Assembly: GCA_045639185.1 (NCBI GenBank)
Contig: JAZUCO010000145.1
Coordinates: forward strand, 1-5,161
Source of the DNA: UBA1081 sp045639185
GTDB lineage: Bacteria; Bacillota; Clostridia; Oscillospirales; Acutalibacteraceae
DNA: 5,161 bases
Reading direction: 5' to 3'
Under the pieces are notes generated by a model. The model saw only the letters and a list, made by a program, of their open reading frames with translations, did no database searches and was not told where the DNA came from. Positions 1-5,136 of the stretch are shown one piece after another. Made by a program: the position numbers and the translations under genes. How positions within the stretch are numbered: position 1 is the first letter of the stretch; every line of letters begins with the position of its first letter.

Positions 1-383
1 TTGCCGATAACGGGGATTGTGCGGAGAGCCTTGAAGAAACCGCCGATACCTGTTGTTTCCTGACCGATGAGGTCATACTTAACGGGAATCTGTTCGTCAA
101 GGTAACGGCAATGGAGCTTGCCTACGCGGATCTGTGTAACAACGAAGTCTGCACCTTTGAGAGCTTCGTCAAGATTGTCTGTCATAACAACTTCACAGTC
201 GATGCCTGCATTCTTAATCATACGTACGCAGAGATTGCCTACGATTGTTCTTTTTCTTTCGTCAATGTCCATAAGGACAAGTCTTTTGAGCTTGAGTGAA
301 TCCTGTCTCTGAAGGAATCCGTCAACAAGCTCGGGGCAGTATGTAGAACCTGAACCGATTACGGTTACGTTAATTTCTTTCAT
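1..383 (-). CDS. GH4 family NAD-dependent glycosidase, 6-phospho-beta-glucosidase-like (N-terminal part only)
   Basis: This is the first 127 codons of a gene that leaves the window at the left edge. The ATG is at 381-383, preceded by AGGAGA at 391-396 with a 7-nt spacer. The protein starts with a beta strand and a nucleotide-binding turn, VIGSGSTYCPELV (residues 8-20), followed by LVLMDID (35-41), where an acidic residue can bind the NAD ribose. Further in are TQIRVGKL (83-90) and GQETTGIGGFFKALRTIPV (107-125). These are hallmarks of glycoside hydrolase family 4, especially the 6-phospho-beta-glucosidase clade. GH4 enzymes need NAD and a divalent metal and cleave by transient oxidation at C3 and elimination, not by ordinary hydrolysis. 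The metal-binding Cys and His residues lie further downstream, outside the window, so activity cannot be confirmed. No signal peptide is seen, so it should be cytoplasmic. It is the fourth gene of the operon, 18 nt after the kinase gene. Substrate (beta-glucoside, chitobiose or other phosphodisaccharide) is unknown. Confidence 0.9.
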   Translation of the reverse strand, partial: MKEINVTVIGSGSTYCPELVDGFLQRQDSLKLKRLVLMDIDERKRTIVGNLCVRMIKNAGIDCEVVMTDNLDEALKGADFVVTQIRVGKLHCRYLDEQIPVKYDLIGQETTGIGGFFKALRTIPVIG

Positions 384-401
384 AATTATTTCTCCTTCTG
401 A

Positions 402-1337
402 TTATTTATCTTCAAGAAGCCAGTTGATGCAACCTGTTACGGGTGCTGCTTCGAGTTTGATGAAGTTGAGCTTTCTGCCTGACTTTGCTTCACACTTTTC
501 TTTGAGTTCAGCAAGGTAGATTTCGTTGGGCATTTTAACGTTCATTGAACCTGAAAGAACAACATTGACTGTTTCTTCTGCGAAGTTCTGCATCTTGAGG
601 TGAGCACAGATGTAGTCTGAACCCTTTTCAGCCATTGCTTCTGTGATTTCAAGAGCAACCTTGTCGCCCTTGTTTGCTGCTTCGAAGAATGTATCTGTGA
701 GATACATACAGTACTGTTCTCTTTCAGTTTCTTCAAACTTTGTAACGCAGGGGAGATAGTCTTCTGCAGTTGCATTGATGCCTACCTTTGCACAGAAGAT
801 GTCTGCCATCATTGTTTCGTTTGCCTTAAGGCAGATGTGTGAATAGATAGCAGCAAATGTCTGTTCTGCAATCCAGTAACCGTTACCTGCATCGCCTGAA
901 AGGATGCCGAAACCGCCTACCTGAAGCATATTTCCGTCTGAGTCGATTGAGTTACAGCAAGTACCTGTACCGCAGTTGTAGCCGATGCCTTTTCCGTCGG
1001 GTGAACCTGCTTTTGTAACGATGAAACCATCGTTGTAGATTCTGAAATTCTTAAGACCTTTCTTTGCAAGAAGCTCAGCAGTTGCATCGTGCTGGAAAGG
1101 ATGGTCGATACCTGCAAGACCCATAAGAACGCCTTCGATATCATCAACTGTGAGATTGTTTTCTTTAAGGAGGTTATTTACGCCTTCCATAATGATATCT
1201 GTTGCTTCATCGAAAGAACCTTCAAGATTTTCGTGGTTGCTGCCCTTTGTTTTTACCATTGAGAGCATATTTTTGTTTTCATCAAAAAGTGCGTATGCGG
1301 TTTTTGTGCCGCCGCCGTCAATACCTATGTAATACAT
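402..1337 (-). CDS. BadF/BadG/BcrA-type sugar kinase, N-acetylglucosamine kinase-like
   Basis: A complete 311-residue protein of the ASKHA fold, close to the usual length of bacterial N-acetylglucosamine kinase-like proteins. The phosphate-1 loop is DGGGTKT (residues 7-13). YND (101-103) supplies D103, the probable catalytic base. GYNCGTGTCCNS (119-130) is the phosphate-2 region, SGDAGNGYWIA (147-157) matches the family's GDxGSGYWI signature, and VLSGSMN (260-266) is the adenosine-binding motif. The expected reaction is ATP-dependent phosphorylation of an amino sugar such as GlcNAc or GalNAc, or of a disaccharide. BadF-family activators of dehydratases share the fold, but the YWI signature and the glycosidase neighbours favour a sugar kinase. 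The ATG overlaps the GH109 stop by one base (TAATG), and its AAGGAGA ribosome binding site (1344-1350) lies inside the last codons of that gene, which suggests translational coupling. The protein is rather cysteine-rich (C122, C127, C128 around the phosphate loop). No signal peptide is seen. Confidence 0.9.
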   Translation of the reverse strand: MYYIGIDGGGTKTAYALFDENKNMLSMVKTKGSNHENLEGSFDEATDIIMEGVNNLLKENNLTVDDIEGVLMGLAGIDHPFQHDATAELLAKKGLKNFRIYNDGFIVTKAGSPDGKGIGYNCGTGTCCNSIDSDGNMLQVGGFGILSGDAGNGYWIAEQTFAAIYSHICLKANETMMADIFCAKVGINATAEDYLPCVTKFEETEREQYCMYLTDTFFEAANKGDKVALEITEAMAEKGSDYICAHLKMQNFAEETVNVVLSGSMNVKMPNEIYLAELKEKCEAKSGRKLNFIKLEAAPVTGCINWLLEDK

Positions 1338-2611
1338 TATTTTTCTCCTTCATAAATGTCTGTGCAGATTTCGTCAAGACAATATCTGCCTCTTCTGTAA
1401 GGCTCTCTTTCAATCCATTTGCCGTCTGTGAAGTCGGGGAACATAACGGGAGCACCGCCCTTAGCAACACTTTCTTCTGAAAGAGCTGTAATAACCATCC
1501 AGGCTGCTGTGTCGTAAACATCAATGGGAGGCTTTGCATCAAGCTGAACACTTTCTGCAAAAGCTGCAAGGATAAGATAGTCCATACCGCCGTGACCGCC
1601 TACGAAGTTGACTGTGTCATCATCTTTCCAGAGAGGATGCTCGAAACGGGGTCTGTACTTTTCATTGAAGTATTCCCAGTTGTGGGGCTTTTCAGAAATA
1701 CCTTCAAGGTAGATAACTGCATCATCGCCCTCTGCAGATTCAACTTCTTTCATAATGCCCTTTGTGCCCTGAACCATAAATTCTCTTGAGTAGGGTCTGG
1801 GGAGACAGCAATCGTGGTTGATTCTGATTGTTTCACCGTTTGCACACTTGATGATTGTTGTTGTGATGTCACCGCAAGCCCAGTCATAACCGTAAAGGTC
1901 GTAGTCAGTGCCCTTGTTGTTCTTTATCCATTCGTTGAGACCCTTTGATTTTGAAGACATTGAAACGAGAGAAACAAATCTGTTACCTCTGTTAATGTTC
2001 AGAATCTTTGCGATGGGTCCGATTTCGTGAGTGGGATAAAGTTCACCGTTACGGTGCATAAAGTTTACAAGTCTGCCGTGAATGTTTTCTCTGCCGAGAA
2101 CGATTTCATCACGGAGGTCGTGTCTGTAACCGCCTTCGCAGTGAATGATTTCACCGAAAATGCCCTGCTTTGCCATATTGAGAGCAGCCATTTCCTTACG
2201 GTCGTAACAGCAGTTTTCCATAAGCATACAGAATTTGCCTGTTTCTTCACTTGTTCTTACAAGCTGGAAACATTCGTCAACTGATGCCGCACCGCCTACT
2301 TCAAGACCTACGTGAAGACCTGCCTTCATAGCATCAATTGCAATGTGAATATGTGTAATCCATGTTGTTGCAATGTAAACACCGTCAAGGTCTTCCATTT
2401 CAAACATTGTTTTATAGTCTGAATAACCGTGAACTTCATATTCACCGTTGTTTCTTTCTTTTACTGATTTAAGACCTGCGTCTACTCTTTCTTCAACAAG
2501 GTCACATACTGCGGGGACAATTACACCGGGAACGCTCATAAGCATTTCCATCATGCCTTTGCCTCTTCCGCCCATACCGATGCAACCGATTCTGCAAGTT
2601 TTCTGTTCCAT
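1337..2611 (-). CDS. GH109-type NAD-dependent glycosidase (alpha-N-acetylgalactosaminidase family; Gfo/Idh/MocA fold)
   Basis: A complete 424-residue protein. It has an N-terminal Rossmann domain with IGMGGRG (residues 11-17) and a C-terminal Gfo/Idh/MocA-type domain. Motifs that separate GH109 from ordinary oxidoreductases are present in order: LEVGGAASVDEC (103-114), MENCCYDRKE (131-140), EGGYRHDLR (159-167), YPTHEIGPI (192-200), NINRGNRFVSLVSMS (205-219) and GGHGGMDYL (338-346). Work on an Akkermansia GH109 enzyme placed the catalytic acid/base in this GGHGG loop, here H340. Family members hold NAD tightly and cleave N-acetylgalactosaminides by transient C3 oxidation. The E196 in YPTHE replaces the Gly I expect from better-known members (YPTHG), so specificity may differ. 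No signal peptide or lipobox is visible, unlike several exported Bacteroidota members, so it probably acts on imported glycosides. The start is supported by AAGGAGA (2622-2628), which overlaps the preceding gene's stop, with a 10-nt spacer. A plain sugar dehydrogenase is the main alternative. Confidence 0.88.
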   Translation of the reverse strand: MEQKTCRIGCIGMGGRGKGMMEMLMSVPGVIVPAVCDLVEERVDAGLKSVKERNNGEYEVHGYSDYKTMFEMEDLDGVYIATTWITHIHIAIDAMKAGLHVGLEVGGAASVDECFQLVRTSEETGKFCMLMENCCYDRKEMAALNMAKQGIFGEIIHCEGGYRHDLRDEIVLGRENIHGRLVNFMHRNGELYPTHEIGPIAKILNINRGNRFVSLVSMSSKSKGLNEWIKNNKGTDYDLYGYDWACGDITTTIIKCANGETIRINHDCCLPRPYSREFMVQGTKGIMKEVESAEGDDAVIYLEGISEKPHNWEYFNEKYRPRFEHPLWKDDDTVNFVGGHGGMDYLILAAFAESVQLDAKPPIDVYDTAAWMVITALSEESVAKGGAPVMFPDFTDGKWIEREPYRRGRYCLDEICTDIYEGEK

Positions 2612-2626
2612 TTGTGTTATTTCTCC

Positions 2627-3454
2627 TTACCAGCCGAGTTTCTTAAGATATTCAATGCTCATTTTAACAGCATTGAGGGGAGTGTTACCCTTGTCGGGTG
2701 AATCCTGTTCAACAACTACCCACTTGGCACCTGCTTTTTCAGCAGAGTCAAGAATAGCAGGGAAGTCCTGAACACCGTAACCTACGGGCTTGAAGCTGAA
2801 ATCATCTTCTGATGCACTTTCTGTTTCGTCTTCAATGCCGATAAGCTCATAAAGTTTCTGAGGTTTATCCTTGCCCTTCATAACGAAGTCCTTGAGATGA
2901 ACAACGGGTGCTCTGCCTGTGTACTTGAGAATATATTCAGCAGGAATTTCACCGCCTACGTTTACCCAGCAGGTGTCAAGCTCTGTCTGAAGAAGGTCTG
3001 CGGGTACTGTGTTGTAAAGCACATCAAGACCGTATTCACCGTTGATTTTAACGAATTCAAAGTCGTGGTTATGATAAAGGAGCATAAGACCCATTTCTTT
3101 TGCAGCTGTGCCGATTTCTTTGATTGCAGCAACTGTTTCGTCCCACTTTTCTGCACCGGGACGTCTTTCTTCTGTTATATAAGGAACTGCAACGTATTTG
3201 CAGCCGATTGTTTTGTATGCTTCAAGAGTGCCTTTTGCATCAGCAATCATATCGTCAAGAGGTACGTGTGCTGAAACGGGAGTAAGACCGATTTCGTTAC
3301 AGTAATCTCTGATTTTTTCGGGAGCATTGCCGAAAAGTCCTGCAAATTCAACACCGTCATATCCCATATCTTTAATCTTTTTAAGAGTGCCGAAAAAGTC
3401 TTTTTCTGCCTCATCTCTTACGGAATAGAACTGAACAGCTATAGGTAAAGCCAT
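2627..3454 (-). CDS. TIM-barrel sugar phosphate isomerase/epimerase family protein (xylose isomerase-like, PF01261)
   Basis: A complete 275-residue protein and the first gene of the operon. The ATG (3452-3454) has AGGAAG at 3463-3468 with an 8-nt spacer. The sequence reads as a xylose-isomerase-like barrel: AVQFYSVRDE (residues 6-15) in strand 1, GYDGVEFAG (31-39), PVSAHVP (59-65), YVAVPYI (87-93), LLYHNHDFEF (125-134), ELDTCWV (158-164), VVHLKD (184-189) and WVVVEQD (245-251). Candidate divalent-metal ligands are E133, D160, H186 and E249, the Glu-Asp-His-Glu pattern used by such isomerases and epimerases. Family members interconvert keto- or aldo-sugars, dehydrate inosose, or act on 3-keto-glycosides, so the name gives only the fold. 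Residues 192-222 form a charged, acidic insertion (DETESASEDD) of unknown role. It precedes GH109 by 15 nt. TIM-barrel and Gfo/Idh/MocA genes are often paired in sugar catabolism, which suggests it processes a product or intermediate of the glycosidases. The substrate is unknown. Confidence 0.88.
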   Translation of the reverse strand: MALPIAVQFYSVRDEAEKDFFGTLKKIKDMGYDGVEFAGLFGNAPEKIRDYCNEIGLTPVSAHVPLDDMIADAKGTLEAYKTIGCKYVAVPYITEERRPGAEKWDETVAAIKEIGTAAKEMGLMLLYHNHDFEFVKINGEYGLDVLYNTVPADLLQTELDTCWVNVGGEIPAEYILKYTGRAPVVHLKDFVMKGKDKPQKLYELIGIEDETESASEDDFSFKPVGYGVQDFPAILDSAEKAGAKWVVVEQDSPDKGNTPLNAVKMSIEYLKKLGW

Positions 3455-3517
3455 AATTAAAACTTCCTTTCACGCCTTACGGCTTTGTAAGTTGATTTTA
3501 TATTTTTACATCTAATA

Positions 3518-3546
3518 ATTATACATCACAATGTCAAAGGAATCAA
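3518..3546 (-). promoter_or_regulatory. Predicted sigma-A-type promoter of the glycan operon
   Basis: Read on the minus strand, a -35 box TTGATT (3541-3546) is separated by exactly 17 nt from a perfect -10 box TATAAT (3518-3523). Transcription would start near 3511 and give a leader of about 57 nt before the TIM-barrel ATG. The -35 box lies only 5 nt beyond the T-tract of the preceding terminator. The spacer holds a small palindrome, ACAT-N4-ATGT (3523-3534), that could be an operator half-site pair, but this is weak. No convincing cre site is seen. Confidence 0.65.
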
Positions 3547-3551
3547 TATAT

Positions 3552-3584
3552 AAAAAGAAAAAATCACGGATATTTCACCGTGAT
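3552..3584 (-). terminator. Intrinsic terminator after the LOG-family gene
   Basis: On the minus strand a 7-bp perfect stem, ATCACGG (3578-3584) with CCGTGAT (3563-3569), encloses an 8-nt loop and is followed by a T-rich run, five T, one C, five T (3552-3562). This is a standard Rho-independent terminator. It lies 33 nt downstream of the LOG-family stop and immediately before the operon promoter, so it should stop read-through into the glycan operon. Confidence 0.85.
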
Positions 3585-3585
3585 G

Positions 3586-3625
3586 AACAATAATTTATGT
3601 GGCTTTATACCACTAAATTATTGTT
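3586..3625. repeat. 40-nt inverted repeat overlapping the LOG-family stop codon
   Basis: The arms AACAATAATTTA (3586-3597) and TAAATTATTGTT (3614-3625) are perfect 12-bp complements. After one bulged T (3598) the stem continues with GTGG (3599-3602) pairing CCAC (3610-3613), leaving a 7-nt loop. The right arm contains the last codons and the TAA stop of the LOG-family gene. The structure stands in tandem with the intrinsic terminator but lacks its own T-tract. It may stabilise the mRNA 3' end or be the remnant of a small mobile repeat. Confidence 0.75.
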
Positions 3626-4199
3626 TTATGCTTCTGTATTTCAGAATATTGAAATCTTCTGCGGAGTAATTTTCAATATAATCTATGATATCATCCATTG
3701 AGTCTGAGAAGAAACACAGATCAAGTGTTGCTTCGGGCATAAAACCGCCTTTTACACAATTTTCAAGTAACTCACGCAGTGGGTTGAAATAACCGTTGAT
3801 ATTAAAAAGCACAAGCGGTTTTTTGCTCTGACCGAGCTGTTTGAGAGTAATTATTTCAAAGAATTCCTCATAAGTACCGATTCCGCCGGGAGTTGTGATG
3901 AAAGCTTCGGCAAGGTCGTCCATTATCTGCTTTCTCTGGCGCATAGTGTCTGTGCGTATCATTTCATCGCAGTTTTCAAAGAGAATTCCGTCAACATTGA
4001 AAAACTTCGGCACAACGCCAACGATTTTTGCTTTTTCTGAATAGAAACCACGTGCTGCTGCACCCATCAGTCCGTTTGCACCTGCTCCGAAAACAAGCGA
4101 ATGACCTCTTTTTGCGAGTTTTTTTGCAAGTTCTTCAGTTTTTTCAATGTAGATTTTTTCTATATCATTACTGGCTGAGCCGTAAATACAGATGTTCAT
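3618..4199 (-). CDS. LOG family (TIGR00730) Rossmann-fold protein, putative nucleoside 5'-monophosphate phosphoribohydrolase
   Basis: A protein of 193 residues, the usual length for bacterial LOG-family proteins. From the chosen ATG, NICIYGSAS (residues 2-10) is the first Rossmann strand and loop, and FGAGANGLMGAAARG (37-51) is the nucleotide-binding region. MRQRK (86-90) and PGGIGTYEE (104-112) are the paired family signature holding the catalytic Arg and Glu. Characterised members hydrolyse AMP or cytokinin riboside 5'-monophosphates to a free base and ribose 5-phosphate. The role in bacteria of this kind is mostly unknown, and the older name 'lysine decarboxylase family' is misleading. A TTG four codons upstream (4209-4211) would add residues M-V-I-K, but it has no ribosome binding site. 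The ATG at 4197-4199 follows GGTGAT and starts directly with the first beta strand, so I prefer it. The gene has its own promoter and terminator and is divergent from the AIM24-like gene. Confidence 0.92.
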   Translation of the reverse strand: MNICIYGSASNDIEKIYIEKTEELAKKLAKRGHSLVFGAGANGLMGAAARGFYSEKAKIVGVVPKFFNVDGILFENCDEMIRTDTMRQRKQIMDDLAEAFITTPGGIGTYEEFFEIITLKQLGQSKKPLVLFNINGYFNPLRELLENCVKGGFMPEATLDLCFFSDSMDDIIDYIENYSAEDFNILKYRSIKQ

Positions 4200-4203
4200 T
4201 TTT

Positions 4204-4209
4204 ATCACC
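4204..4209 (-). promoter_or_regulatory. Ribosome binding site deciding the LOG-family start
   Basis: GGTGAT on the minus strand ends 4 nt before the ATG at 4199, with the GGTG core 6 nt from it. It is a weak Shine-Dalgarno sequence compared with the AGGAGA sites of the glycan operon. It supports the ATG at 4199 over the upstream TTG at 4211, which the site would overlap. Confidence 0.5.
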
Positions 4210-4216
4210 AAATTTT

Positions 4217-4245
4217 ATAATATCATATAATATATATGTATGCAA
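4217..4245 (-). promoter_or_regulatory. Predicted promoter of the LOG-family gene
   Basis: On the minus strand TTGCAT (4240-4245) and TATTAT (4217-4222) are spaced by 17 nt. Transcription would start near 4210, giving a leader of only about 10 nt before the ATG at 4199. The region is very AT-rich, so other -10 placements within 4213-4235 are possible. Confidence 0.5.
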
Positions 4246-4248
4246 GTA

Positions 4249-4277
4249 TTGAATTTATGAATCAGTTTTTTTATAAT
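4249..4277 (+). promoter_or_regulatory. Predicted promoter of the AIM24-family gene
   Basis: TTGAAT (4249-4254), a 17-nt spacer and a perfect TATAAT (4272-4277) form a good sigma-A-type promoter. Transcription would start near 4284, about 26 nt before the ATG. The spacer includes a run of six T next to the -10 box. The -35 box lies 3 bp from the -35 box of the divergent LOG-family promoter. Confidence 0.7.
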
Positions 4278-4309
4278 TTAAGTATAGATAAACTGAAAGG
4301 ATTGATTTT

Positions 4310-4993
4310 ATGAGATATAATATAGTAGGCGAGTCTTTACCCGTAGTAATCTGTGATGTGAATCCCGGTGAAGTGATTTTTACCGAAAGCGGTTCAATGA
4401 GCTGGATGTCACCTAATATGAAAATGGAAACAACAAGCAATGGCGGTATCGGTAAAGCACTCGGCAGAATGTTTGCAGGCGAAAAACTGTTTATGAATAA
4501 GTATACCGCAATGGGAGGTCCGGGGCAGATTGCTTTTGCATCAACTTTCCCCGGTTCAATCAGAGCATTGCAGATAACTCCCGACAAGCCGATGATTGTG
4601 CAGAAACGCAGTTTCCTTGCAGGCGAAGCAGGGGTTGAATTGTCTGTTCATTTTCAGAAAAGACTCGGTGCCGGAATCTTCGGTGGTGAAGGATTCATTA
4701 TGCAGAGACTCAGCGGTATGGGTACAGCATTTATTGAAATTGATGGTCATTGCGTTGAATATAACCTTGCACCCGGACAGTCAATTGTTGTTGATACGGG
4801 TTATCTTGCCGCTATGGAAGGTACCTGCAGTGTTGATGTTGTAACCGTGCCCGGAGTCAAGAATGTTCTCTTCGGCGGAGAAGGTCTTTTCAATACCGTT
4901 GTAACAGGCCCCGGTAAAGTATGGCTCCAGACAATGCCGATTTACGCAGTCGCAGGCGCATTGAGTCCGTATCTGATGACGAATAAACAATAA
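4310..4993 (+). CDS. AIM24 family (TIGR00266) protein
   Basis: A complete 227-residue protein, the normal length for this family. The ATG at 4310-4312 is preceded by AAAGGA (4296-4301) with an 8-nt spacer. Family features include VIFTESGSMSWMS (residues 22-34), the glycine-rich GGIGKALGRMFAGEKLF (45-61), the repeated turn GGPGQIAFAS (69-78), a second lobe around YNLAPGQSIVVDTGYLAAME (151-170), and the closing GPGKVWLQTMP (200-210), which is the most diagnostic part. The fold is expected to be a beta-sandwich rich in beta-turns. No signal peptide or clear membrane helix is present. The mitochondrial relative Aim24 affects inner-membrane organisation. Bacterial members have no firmly established biochemical role, so no function is assigned. 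It is divergent from the LOG-family gene. No T-tailed terminator was found after it; only a weak AT stem (TAATTT 4991-4996 with AAATTA 5005-5010) and then the palindromic repeat. Confidence 0.93.
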   Translation: MRYNIVGESLPVVICDVNPGEVIFTESGSMSWMSPNMKMETTSNGGIGKALGRMFAGEKLFMNKYTAMGGPGQIAFASTFPGSIRALQITPDKPMIVQKRSFLAGEAGVELSVHFQKRLGAGIFGGEGFIMQRLSGMGTAFIEIDGHCVEYNLAPGQSIVVDTGYLAAMEGTCSVDVVTVPGVKNVLFGGEGLFNTVVTGPGKVWLQTMPIYAVAGALSPYLMTNKQ

Positions 4994-5021
4994 TTTATTC
5001 GCAGAAATTAATTGATATAAC

Positions 5022-5136
5022 GTAGGGGCGATGATTCATCGCCCGGCACGAATGTGCATTTTCCGAAGGAAAATAAAACGGCAGAGCCGTTATTGTTCGC
5101 TTTGCTCACAATCGGGCGTTGGATCAACGCCCCTAC
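5022..5136. repeat. Complete 115-bp palindromic intergenic repeat with terminal inverted repeats (MITE/REP-like)
   Basis: The ends are GTAGGGGCG (5022-5030) and CGCCCCTAC (5128-5136). Extended to 24 nt, the left end (5022-5045) and the reverse complement of the right end (5113-5136) match at 21 positions. Each end folds on itself: 8-bp stem 5026-5033 with 5037-5044, and 8-bp stem 5114-5121 with 5125-5132. Between them lie three more hairpins: GCAC/GTGC (5046-5049 with 5054-5057), ATTTTCC/GGAAAAT (5058-5064 with 5068-5074) and AACGGC/GCCGTT (5077-5082 with 5086-5091). There is no open reading frame of note and no clear target-site duplication. Similar GTAGGGGCG-ended repeats are, from memory, abundant in gut Clostridia. 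It may be mobilised in trans, and its RNA could act as a 3' structure for the AIM24-family gene. Confidence 0.85.

Noticed and set aside
111..312. Plus-strand open frames opposite the GH4 gene
   Set aside because: They are antisense to a well-conserved coding region, lack ribosome binding sites and resemble no protein family.
1337..2611. Annotating this gene as a generic Gfo/Idh/MocA dehydrogenase
   Set aside because: The combined ENCCY, GxYxHDLR, YPTH and GGHGG motifs point to the GH109 branch, though this needs a profile search for proof.
2027..3274. Plus-strand open frames opposite the GH109 and TIM-barrel genes
   Set aside because: Low-complexity, Phe/Val/Cys-rich translations typical of reverse-complement shadows, with no recognisable domain.
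3474..3491. Small leader hairpins before the TIM-barrel gene (CTTAC/GTAAG and GCC-GTAA-GGC) as a riboswitch
   Set aside because: The stems are 3-5 bp, mutually exclusive, in a leader of about 57 nt, and match no riboswitch core I can recognise.
3532..3537. Perfect TTGACA on the minus strand as the operon -35 box
   Set aside because: It is only 8 nt from the TATAAT at 3518-3523, and at 17 nt the candidate -10 (TAGATG) is poor. TTGATT at 3541-3546 has correct spacing to TATAAT.
4199..4211. TTG at 4211 as the start of the LOG-family gene
   Set aside because: It has no ribosome binding site and would lie at or before the predicted transcription start. The ATG at 4199 has GGTGAT upstream and begins with the first beta strand.
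4255..4587. 110-codon minus-strand frame opposite the start of the AIM24-family gene
   Set aside because: It overlaps a clear family member with promoter and ribosome binding site on the plus strand. Its translation is Pro/Ile/Ser-rich without any motif.
5022..5136. The repeat as a CRISPR array or a tRNA/ncRNA gene
   Set aside because: There is no regular repeat-spacer pattern and no cloverleaf. The structure is a row of independent hairpins bounded by terminal inverted repeats.
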